Below, one piece after another: positions 7,366-13,760 of a DNA stretch of 13,760 nt. The notes beneath the pieces were generated by a model. The model had not been told where the DNA came from, did not search any database, and saw nothing but the letters and a program-made list of their open reading frames with translations. Made by a program: the position numbers and the translations under genes. The first letter of the stretch is position 1; every line of letters starts with the position of its first letter. This DNA is from an uncultured Methanobrevibacter sp. (GTDB lineage: Archaea; Methanobacteriota; Methanobacteria; Methanobacteriales; Methanobacteriaceae): positions 1 through 13,760 of the forward strand of contig ONQL01000052.1 in the NCBI GenBank assembly GCA_900319985.1. Reading direction: 5' to 3'.

Positions 7366-8226
7366 TTGAAAATCAGTTATGAATGTGGACCTTGTTTTTT
7401 AAGGCAGGCTCGTGAAGCTATGGATTTGTCCTGTGATGATGAGTTGCTTAAAATCGAAATCATGAATGATATTTTTGATTTTTTGGCGAATAACTTTTCA
7501 AAGGACACCAATTCCAATAAAACAGGTTCAATAATGCACAACATTATTAAAAGCAAAACAGGTTGTGATGATCCCTACCGTCAGGAAAAAATTCAGGGCA
7601 ATGAAATAGCCTTGAAGTATCTTCCGGATGTAAAAGAGATACTCAAGGAGAATGACAGCCTGGAAAATTATGTAAAAATATCCATCATAGGAAACATTTT
7701 GGATTTCGGAGCCTTTACCCTGGATGACGATATAGATGCAATAATTCAGGAATCTCTTGGCAATGAGCTGGCTGTTAAGGATGTTGAAGAGTTTGAAGAT
7801 TCTCTTAAAAAGCATGATAAGGTTTTATATCTGGTGGACAACACTGGAGAGATTGTTTTCGATAAGTTGCTGATGGCTAAAATTAAGGAATATGATGTTG
7901 ACATTACCATTGCCGTTAAATCAGAACCAATCTTGAATGATGCCTGCATGAAGGAAGCTATTGAAGCGGGACTTGATGAATTTGGTGAAATCGTTGAAAT
8001 CGGTGCAGGGACAGTAGGTTATGTTGACAGTGAAATTTCAGATGAGTTTCGTGAAATATTCAATTCCCATAAATTCATAATATCCAAAGGAATGGGAAAT
8101 TATGAAGGCTTGACTGAAATAGATTTGAGTGACAGGGATGTCTATTTTTTATTGTGCGCTAAATGCAATACTATAGCTCGTGATATTGGCGTTAATTTCA
8201 GAGATATGCTTCTTTTTAAAAAGTAA
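7366..8226 (+). CDS. DUF89/ARMT1-like damage-control phosphatase
   Basis: A 286-residue DUF89 protein of the archaeal stand-alone type. Visible motifs are the N-terminal CGPC (Cys 7, 10), GNILDFG (109-115), DNTGE (158-162, with the metal-binding Asp-Asn pair), KGMGNYE (241-247) and LLCAKCNTIA (262-271). Members are metal-dependent phosphatases proposed to hydrolyse damaged or unwanted phosphometabolites. The archaeal substrate is not established and nothing here identifies it. Translation starts at TTG 7366, 2 nt after the carrier stop. The tight coupling to ncsA and the sulfur carrier is notable. The length and motif set look complete, so it is likely an active enzyme. Confidence 0.87.
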   Translation: MKISYECGPCFLRQAREAMDLSCDDELLKIEIMNDIFDFLANNFSKDTNSNKTGSIMHNIIKSKTGCDDPYRQEKIQGNEIALKYLPDVKEILKENDSLENYVKISIIGNILDFGAFTLDDDIDAIIQESLGNELAVKDVEEFEDSLKKHDKVLYLVDNTGEIVFDKLLMAKIKEYDVDITIAVKSEPILNDACMKEAIEAGLDEFGEIVEIGAGTVGYVDSEISDEFREIFNSHKFIISKGMGNYEGLTEIDLSDRDVYFLLCAKCNTIARDIGVNFRDMLLFKK

Positions 8227-8235
8227 CGTGATTTT

Positions 8236-8973
8236 ATGATTATAGGCTTGATTGGTTTTGGAAAAGTTTCTCAAAATCTGGTAAAATTAATCAATTCAGA
8301 AGACATAAGATTTGCCACATCAAAGGAAAACAGGTCGCAGGCAACACTAAAATCCATTGATGAGTCCAACATCGAGGTTTTACCAACGTTCAGGGATGTT
8401 GCCGTTTCATCGGACATTCTAATTTCGGCAACATCTCCAAAATCTTCTGTTGTTGTCGCTGAAAAGTATGGAAAATATTGTGATGGAGTGTATCTGGATT
8501 TGAATAACATATCTCCCGAAACCACTTTTGAAATCAACATTCATGTTAAAGATATGGTGGATGGTGCAGTCATCGGGAAAATTGACTCCGATAATCCCAC
8601 TATTTATCTTTCGGGCAAATCCTCCCGTAAATTGTTGTTTCTAAAAGATTTTTTCAATGTCAAAGTCATAAGTGAAAATATCGGTGATGCGGCCCGTTTA
8701 AAGCTTCTCAGAAGCAGTTACACAAAAACACTTACTGCAATCTTAATTGAAAGCTATGAAATTGCCCAAATGCATAATCTTGAAAATGAATTTTTTGATA
8801 TTGTCTCTTTGAGTGAAGGTGATGACTTTAAGGATAAGGCATTGTCCAGAATCAATAACACCTTAAAAAGTTCCAAAAGAAAAAGTGAAGAGTTGAATGA
8901 GGTTATTGACTGTTTTAGCGAACATGACTTGATTATGGTAAATGCTGCATTGGATAAGTTCAGCCGATTGTAA
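8236..8973 (+). CDS. NAD(P)-binding oxidoreductase with DUF1932-like C-terminal domain
   Basis: A 245-residue protein resembling 6-phosphogluconate/beta-hydroxyacid dehydrogenases. The N-terminal Rossmann fold opens with GLIGFG (4-9, GxxGxG). VYLDLNNISPET and DGAVIGKI occupy the positions that in this superfamily contact cofactor and substrate. The C-terminal helical half (from about 145, IGDAARLKLLRSSYTKTL) resembles the DUF1932 domain, including the conserved Lys region. The substrate is unknown. GTGAT lies 3 nt before ATG 8236, and the gene follows the DUF89 gene by 9 nt, so it is the last gene of the run. Its last 14 nt overlap the end of the convergent gene. It is slightly short for the superfamily but appears complete. 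Confidence 0.75.
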   Translation: MIIGLIGFGKVSQNLVKLINSEDIRFATSKENRSQATLKSIDESNIEVLPTFRDVAVSSDILISATSPKSSVVVAEKYGKYCDGVYLDLNNISPETTFEINIHVKDMVDGAVIGKIDSDNPTIYLSGKSSRKLLFLKDFFNVKVISENIGDAARLKLLRSSYTKTLTAILIESYEIAQMHNLENEFFDIVSLSEGDDFKDKALSRINNTLKSSKRKSEELNEVIDCFSEHDLIMVNAALDKFSRL

Positions 8974-10228
8974 CTTCAACTTTAAATCCTTTTTTTGATT
9001 TCCTGATTATTCCTGCAACAGGTATGAAATGTGAATCCATGATGTATCTTAAATAGGTAACTTCACGTGCAGGCAGTCTCAGATTGGTTTTAATCTTTTT
9101 GCTTTCACTTTTGAACTGAACGGATATCCTGCCTTTCTTGTCGACATATAGACTTGTGGAGATGCCTTCTTTTGTAATTTTTGTTTCGAATTTGGTCAAA
9201 TTCAATCCGGCTTTCAGTGTCAACGGTGCATCAACGTTAATGTTCTGGCTTCTGAATTTTTCATTGGCTTCACGTGCAGGAATGCCTTCATCAACCATGC
9301 TTGCAACATACCATGCCCTGTCAATGACTTTCTGCACTTTCTGATTTTCGGGAATCACGCCCTCTGATTCGTAATGTTTCATCAGTTCCATTACTTCTTT
9401 TTTTGTAACTTCCATTTCAATTGAACTGATGGCCAATCGGGTCATTACAGGACCGTAATCTGCCCTTCTGAAAACTGCCCAAATGGATTCGGGGTCTCTG
9501 TAAACTCTTCTTTTGATAATTTCATTAATTGTTTTCCCATTCAGATAAGCTATCTTTTCAAGGTTTCCTCTTGAATATGTATTCATTCTTTTGTAAATTC
9601 CGTCCCAATCCCTTTCGCCGGGCACATTTCCAAGAGCTATTTCCCTTTCAAGAATCTCCGCTGTTGTTTTTGGAATCAATTTATAGACTTTTGAAGGTAT
9701 TGTCATGCCGTTGTCGATGATTGATTGCCTGATCAGTCTTCCTGAATATTCAGATTTTTTCAATTCTTTAACAACATGAAAGTCAAGTTTGGAGCCGAGA
9801 AATTCATTCAGGGCATACCATCGAATTTCATTTCTGTTAGTATAATTCTTTGGCATTCCAACAAAATTGCCTTCATCAATGAATTTTTGGGCTTTGGATT
9901 TTATTTCATCCAGACTTATGCTTGCAGAGGTGATGTAATCGGTCACACCATCATCAATCATTTGTTTAAGTCTTATCGGCACACTATAGGATAATATTAA
10001 TCTGTGGTGGAGACCTTCAAATGATTTGACTTCATCTGCTCCCAAAGCCAATGCCATTTCACGTCTTGCTTCAAAATTTACAAAAAATGGGGCGTGGTTT
10101 GCACTAAATCCCTTATTCAGATAAACGACCACTTTTTTGTTTTCACTTTCAGCTATTTTAAGAGCTTCCCTGATTAATTTTTCATGACCTTTATGAACGG
10201 GGTCAAAATCTGCACTAATTCCAATCAA
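8960..10228 (-). CDS. HIGH-motif nucleotidyltransferase, TmcAL-like
   Basis: A 422-residue protein. The N-terminal nucleotidyltransferase domain has GISADFDPVHKGH with the HxGH motif at 12-15. NHAPFFVNFEARREMALALGAD and SGRLIRQSI parallel the equivalent segments of bacterial tRNA(Met) cytidine acetate ligase (TmcAL/YlbM). The C-terminal 130 residues (basic, beta-rich from about 345) I do not recognise. The start at TTG 10228 is preferred because GGTG lies 6 nt upstream and the protein then begins MIGISADFDP, as the family does. A longer frame from TTG 10240 exists but lacks a ribosome site. It lies 35 nt downstream of the DUF308 gene, probably in the same transcript. A tRNA-modifying role is inference from family; a cytidylyl or adenylyl transferase with another substrate is possible. 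Confidence 0.72.
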   Translation of the reverse strand: MIGISADFDPVHKGHEKLIREALKIAESENKKVVVYLNKGFSANHAPFFVNFEARREMALALGADEVKSFEGLHHRLILSYSVPIRLKQMIDDGVTDYITSASISLDEIKSKAQKFIDEGNFVGMPKNYTNRNEIRWYALNEFLGSKLDFHVVKELKKSEYSGRLIRQSIIDNGMTIPSKVYKLIPKTTAEILEREIALGNVPGERDWDGIYKRMNTYSRGNLEKIAYLNGKTINEIIKRRVYRDPESIWAVFRRADYGPVMTRLAISSIEMEVTKKEVMELMKHYESEGVIPENQKVQKVIDRAWYVASMVDEGIPAREANEKFRSQNINVDAPLTLKAGLNLTKFETKITKEGISTSLYVDKKGRISVQFKSESKKIKTNLRLPAREVTYLRYIMDSHFIPVAGIIRKSKKGFKVEVTIG

Positions 10229-10263
10229 AATAAACACCAAAAAAAGAAATTATGGGATAGGTT

Positions 10264-10746
10264 TTAACCATCCATCAACTTTAAAATACCGCTAATCACT
10301 AACCATGCCCCGATTAATGTACCAAGAACAGTAGGGTCAGCAATAAATGTTCCAATAATCAGATATAATAATCCAAGAACCACTCCAGCTATTCCTATGT
10401 AAAATCCATATCTTGTGGTGCGGTTATTGATTAATGAAACAAGTCCAACAACAATCAATATTATTCCGGCAATATACAGTGTCAGTCCAGATATTGCTCC
10501 AATAAATGAAGGATTGTATATTAAAAAGATACTTAACACCAATAGTATTAATCCCAGGAATATATCCAATATTGCTCCTGGTTTATTGTAATCGATTATA
10601 CTTGTTCCAACAACAAGAAGGTAGATGGATATCAATAATACTGATAAGCTAATTAAGCCATTGATGCCAATAATTCCCATTGCTGGGAATATGATGACGA
10701 TTAATCCTAGAATGATGGCTAATAAACTAATAAATTTAGTTTTCAT
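10264..10746 (-). CDS. DUF308/HdeD-like integral membrane protein
   Basis: A 160-residue, almost entirely hydrophobic protein with about six membrane helices (roughly 5-25, 31-50, 60-80, 84-104, 113-133 and 139-157) separated by very short loops such as DYNKPG and NNRTTRYG. Gly-rich helix starts and the repeated hydrophobic hairpins fit the DUF308/HdeD family, whose bacterial member is linked to acid resistance. The function in methanogens is unknown. A strong GGAGGG precedes ATG 10746. It lies 42 nt downstream of RaSEA and upstream of the nucleotidyltransferase on the same strand. The AT-rich gap could hold a weak promoter, so co-transcription with RaSEA is likely but unproven. Confidence 0.78.
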   Translation of the reverse strand: MKTKFISLLAIILGLIVIIFPAMGIIGINGLISLSVLLISIYLLVVGTSIIDYNKPGAILDIFLGLILLVLSIFLIYNPSFIGAISGLTLYIAGIILIVVGLVSLINNRTTRYGFYIGIAGVVLGLLYLIIGTFIADPTVLGTLIGAWLVISGILKLMDG

Positions 10747-10788
10747 ATTTGTGTTCCCTCCTAATATCTAATTAATTTTTTAAATTAT

Positions 10789-11871
10789 TTAATATAATGG
10801 GATGTGTTTTATTTCAACGGTTGATGAATTCATATCACTATTTTCTATTTCAGCCAACCACTCATTTTTACATTCGCATTCATATTCTATTTTGCTTTGA
10901 GTTAAATTGTTTGCTATAATCAAATGCTTTAGATCTTTATTGCATTTTTTACAGTTGTATGGGCCACGTCTTGATCCAAACCCTGAAGTGTCAAGAAGTG
11001 CAGGTATGTCAATTTCATCTCTGACTGTGTTGATTATTTCGATACATGACCAAATCCATGGCGGTTGATATGCTCCTTTTCTCCATAATCTTTCTATTAC
11101 GGTTCCCCCATGTATTGTTGCAGGACAAAATGATAATCTGTTTACTCCAATTGATTCGCAGTATCTTGCGGTTTCTACAGCTTCATCTATTGCTTGCTTT
11201 TCTGAAACAAGAATAGGTTTCACGAAAACATATGCTTTGGATTTTAAGTTGTATCCTTTTGTTTCGGATAACTTATGCATTAGTTTAACAGCATTTTCAA
11301 AATCATTTCTTGTAAATCCTTTATTGATTTTTTTAAGTCGGGTATAATCGTTGGATGTTTCAAGTCCTATGCTGACTTCAAACAATGTGTCACCAATTAT
11401 TTCAAAAATTTCATCAAGAACCTCTTCTTTTACATACTCAGGTCTGGATTCAACAATTATTTCTGTAACGTTGCCTAATTCAATAAGTGTTTTTAAAATT
11501 TCGTCACGGGCATCCTTTGGAAGTTCATAAGGATTCAAGAAACTGCCTGATGCAAATAGTTTAACTGATATTCTTTCTTCTTCAGTTATATGGTGTCTTT
11601 GTAAGTGTTCATTAAAAATTCTGAGTATTGTTTGTGTATTGATTGGTTCTAATGTACAGTCTGACACGTAGCTGCACATTGTACACCCTCCGCTGTCTCC
11701 AAGTGCCCATGCACATCCTGGAGTTGGTAAAATTATGAATAATGTTTTTGCAACGCCATCATAGGTTAAATCATCATTATACCAGCTGGCTCCTACCTGT
11801 TCGGGAGTTTTAGGATCTTTTCTTTCAAATGCGTTCTGTCGTATTTCTTTACATAAATTTTCAATTTCCAT
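10789..11871 (-). CDS. raSEA: Archaeosine biosynthesis radical SAM protein RaSEA
   Basis: A 360-residue radical SAM enzyme that, with the lysine-adding ArcS, completes archaeosine (G+) at position 15 of archaeal tRNA by radical cleavage of the lysine adduct. The cluster ligands are Cys 53, 63 and 66 in CAWALGDSGGCTMC, the CX9CX2C spacing seen in Elp3-like radical SAM proteins. Other markers are GASWYNDDLTYDG, ASGSFLNPYELP, VESRPEYV, SIGLETSNDY and FCPATIHGGTVIERLW. A probable zinc site near the C-terminus uses Cys 307, 310, 332 and 334. Length is typical and all motifs are intact. A weak AGGT site lies upstream of ATG 11871, with a TATA box close behind. arcS and tgtA are not in the window. 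Confidence 0.92.
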   Translation of the reverse strand: MEIENLCKEIRQNAFERKDPKTPEQVGASWYNDDLTYDGVAKTLFIILPTPGCAWALGDSGGCTMCSYVSDCTLEPINTQTILRIFNEHLQRHHITEEERISVKLFASGSFLNPYELPKDARDEILKTLIELGNVTEIIVESRPEYVKEEVLDEIFEIIGDTLFEVSIGLETSNDYTRLKKINKGFTRNDFENAVKLMHKLSETKGYNLKSKAYVFVKPILVSEKQAIDEAVETARYCESIGVNRLSFCPATIHGGTVIERLWRKGAYQPPWIWSCIEIINTVRDEIDIPALLDTSGFGSRRGPYNCKKCNKDLKHLIIANNLTQSKIEYECECKNEWLAEIENSDMNSSTVEIKHIPLY

Positions 11872-11900
11872 TATAATACCTGCAATATAATAAATGTAAT

Positions 11901-11909
11901 ATTATATAG
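11901..11909 (-). promoter_or_regulatory. TATA box of RaSEA
   Basis: CTATATAAT on the minus strand would start transcription near 11880, leaving a leader of only about 10 nt before ATG 11871. Prediction from sequence only. Confidence 0.45.
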
Positions 11910-11978
11910 TTAGGATTTTTTTATAATTTAAAATTATTGCTGAAAAAAAGTTGGTTGTTAAGTTGTGTATAATAGTAT

Positions 11979-12009
11979 AAAAAAATAAAAAAAGAAAAGA
12001 GAAGCAAGT

Positions 12010-12021
<12 letters not shown>
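11979..12021 (-). terminator. mer terminator: hairpin plus U-tract
   Basis: Bases 12004-12010 (GCAAGTT) pair perfectly with 12015-12021 (AACTTGC) around a 4-nt loop; the mer stop codon lies at the stem/loop border. On the minus strand this is followed by two runs of seven T within 11979-11999. U-tracts alone can terminate archaeal transcription; the stem may add to this or stabilise the 3' end. Confidence 0.65.
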
Positions 12022-12965
<944 letters not shown>

Positions 12966-12969
<4 letters not shown>

Positions 12970-13031
12970 ATTTTATCACCTACAATTTCATCTAAAGGTT
13001 GATTTGGTACGAATTCTATACCGAACTTCAT
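12966..13031 (-). CDS. Mini-ORF copying the Mer N-terminus, overlapping the mer start
   Basis: ATG 13031 in the upstream repeat copy has its own GGTGAT and encodes 21 residues: the first 17 of Mer, then GDKI and TGA. The stop overlaps the true mer start as ATGA (12969-12966). It would therefore act as a leader peptide coupled to mer translation. It arose from the duplication, and no function of the peptide itself is implied. Translation is inference from the intact ribosome site. Confidence 0.55.
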
Positions 13032-13064
13032 ATTTTATCACCAATAATATCTTTGGTTAACCTA

Positions 13065-13072
13065 TATATAAA
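13065..13072 (-). promoter_or_regulatory. TATA box of mer
   Basis: TTTATATA within ACTTTATATATAGG on the minus strand. A start about 25 nt downstream falls close to 13042, at or next to the GGTGAT of the upstream repeat copy, so the mRNA leader before the mini-ORF would be very short. Confidence 0.65.
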
Positions 13073-13095
13073 GTAATTATTATTTGAATTAGATA

Positions 13096-13110
13096 GAAAG
13101 TTTTATATAT
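13096..13110 (+). promoter_or_regulatory. Probable rRNA operon promoter 1
   Basis: GAAAG followed by TTTTATATAT is a good BRE/TATA pair on the plus strand, with an expected start near 13130 and hence a leader of about 545 nt to 16S. It lies only about 25 bp from the oppositely directed mer TATA box. Confidence 0.5.
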
Positions 13111-13234
13111 TAATTCTTCGTTCTCTTGTCTTGTTTTTATACTCTTGAGCATTGTATTAAAAAATTTATTTTTTGTAATACTCCTTTGTTGTCTGTCTTG
13201 TTGGAAATATTTTTGAAAAAATTTTTTTCTAAAA

Positions 13235-13246
13235 TTTATATATTAA
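13235..13246 (+). promoter_or_regulatory. Possible rRNA operon promoter 2
   Basis: TTTATATATTAA on the plus strand resembles promoter 1 (shared TATATATTAA) and would start near 13265, about 410 nt before 16S. It could be a tandem promoter or a chance match in AT-rich DNA. Confidence 0.3.
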
Positions 13247-13380
13247 CTTATTTTTTAAAAATATTATTATCTTATTCTTATATGTTGATAATATTAATTT
13301 TAAAATTAAATACAATGATTATGATATCTTTTGCAATATTTTTTAATTGATTTTGTTAGTAAAATTTCTGTCTCTATTAG

Positions 13381-13494
13381 ATGTGCTATGTGTTTTATGG
13401 CGTTGGTTTAAGTCTTATTGTATTGGCAATTATGACTATGATGACTGCTTTTCCGCATGTAGCTATAAATTATCATATTTATTGTATTAATTAA
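13381..13494 (+). CDS. Possible 37-residue single-helix membrane peptide in the rRNA leader
   Basis: ATG 13381 opens a 37-codon frame ending in TAA at 13492-13494. Residues 4-24 are hydrophobic (VFYGVGLSLIVLAIMTMMTAF) and could span the membrane; the rest is a short tail. Base composition is less AT-biased than the flanks. Against it: no Shine-Dalgarno sequence is visible, a TAG immediately precedes the ATG, and it lies within a probable rRNA leader. Listed as a weak candidate. Confidence 0.18.
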   Translation: MCYVFYGVGLSLIVLAIMTMMTAFPHVAINYHIYCIN

Positions 13495-13676
13495 ATTCAT
13501 TAATTATTATATGAATGTGCTTTGTGAGTACTTGAGTTTTTCGAGTATGATGTAAGTTTTGTAGATGTGGTGAAATTTGATTATAGAAACTTTTGTATCA
13601 AATTTTAGTGTATTTACTCGTCTATATTTTTTTAGCGTACTTCATAATATTAGTATTATGATCTGTTATGTGTTCA

Positions 13677-13760
13677 ATTCTGTTTGATCCTGGCAGATGC
13701 TACTGCTATTGGGATTCGATTAAGCCATGCAAGTCGAACGAGTTTAGGCTCGTGGCGTAC
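13677..13760 (+). rRNA. rrs: 16S ribosomal RNA, 5' end (partial)
   Basis: The segment starting ATTCTGTTTGATCCTGGCAG is the archaeal 16S 5' end. It is followed by TGCTATTGGGATTCGATTAA, GCCATGCAAGTCGAACGAG and GGCTCGTGGCGTAC, which match Methanobacteriaceae 16S in order and spacing. The gene runs off the right edge after about 84 nt. Differences from common Methanobrevibacter versions are minor and too few to name a species. The start is placed by alignment to the usual first nucleotides. Confidence 0.95.

Larger units (their letters stand above)
13131..13676 (+). other. rRNA operon leader with three local hairpins
   Basis: AT-rich DNA without a convincing protein gene. Three stems lie in the last 150 nt: 13529-13535 with 13541-13547 (7 bp, one G-U); 13573-13581 with 13597-13605 (9 bp perfect, 15-nt loop); and 13642-13649 with 13654-13661 (8 bp perfect, loop TTAG) ending 15 nt before 16S. 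A T-run lies at 13626-13633. The long processing stem that encloses 16S would need its 3' arm, which is outside the window. Confidence 0.45.

Noticed and set aside
13126..13350. 74-codon frame starting with TTG in the rRNA leader
   Set aside because: Extremely AT-rich, with Phe/Ile/Leu/Lys composition, no ribosome site and a position between promoter candidates; it reads as chance.
13435..13445. ATGATGA resembling box C of a C/D guide RNA
   Set aside because: No CTGA box D at a suitable distance and no flanking terminal stem.
13043..13676. Search for a tRNA, CRISPR repeat or transposon end between mer and 16S
   Set aside because: No TPsiC-loop-like sequence, regular spaced repeat or terminal inverted repeat was found.

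Overview
The window comes from the genome of a hydrogenotrophic methanogen of the family Methanobacteriaceae, most likely Methanobrevibacter (Methanosphaera is the main alternative). The evidence is an F420-dependent methylene-H4MPT reductase (Mer), an archaeal four-subunit-type pyruvate:ferredoxin oxidoreductase, the archaeosine enzyme RaSEA, an archaeal 16S rRNA 5' end, low-GC DNA with very AT-rich intergenic regions, archaeal TATA boxes, and GGTGA/GGAGG ribosome binding sites. Genus assignment rests on gene content and style only; only about 84 nt of 16S rRNA are present.

Layout. 1-1821 (minus): porC followed by one continuous reading frame that joins a shortened PorD ferredoxin subunit to PorA and runs off the left edge. 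2107-3711 (plus): a dihydropteroate synthase-related protein. 3714-4091 (minus): a small membrane-anchored, Ser/Asn-rich surface protein. 4218-8973 (plus): a tight run of six genes: MoxR-type AAA+ ATPase, CoxE-type VWA protein, tRNA 2-thiolation enzyme NcsA/TtuA, its probable ThiS/SAMP-like sulfur carrier, a DUF89 damage-control phosphatase-like protein, and an NAD(P)-binding oxidoreductase. 8960-11871 (minus): a TmcAL-like nucleotidyltransferase, a DUF308/HdeD-like membrane protein, and RaSEA. 12010-12969 (minus): mer, with a hairpin/U-tract terminator. 13043-13676: divergent promoters and the leader of an rRNA operon. 13677 onward (plus): the start of 16S rRNA.

How the genes fit together. 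Por links acetyl-CoA and pyruvate for carbon assimilation; Mer is a core step of CO2 reduction to methane. NcsA plus the sulfur carrier, RaSEA, and perhaps the TmcAL-like protein are tRNA modification functions lying within about 6 kb. MoxR plus VWA form a chaperone-like pair of unknown client.

Most notable. (1) An exact 62-bp tandem duplication covers the mer ribosome binding site and its first 17 codons. It creates a 21-codon upstream ORF that copies the Mer N-terminus and whose TGA overlaps the mer ATG (ATGA). (2) The PorD region carries only one of the two expected 4Fe-4S motifs and is fused in frame to PorA, with a Shine-Dalgarno sequence retained inside the fusion. Both look like recent, small rearrangements in core metabolic genes and should first be checked against assembly error. 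No transposon, CRISPR array, tRNA or defence system was seen.
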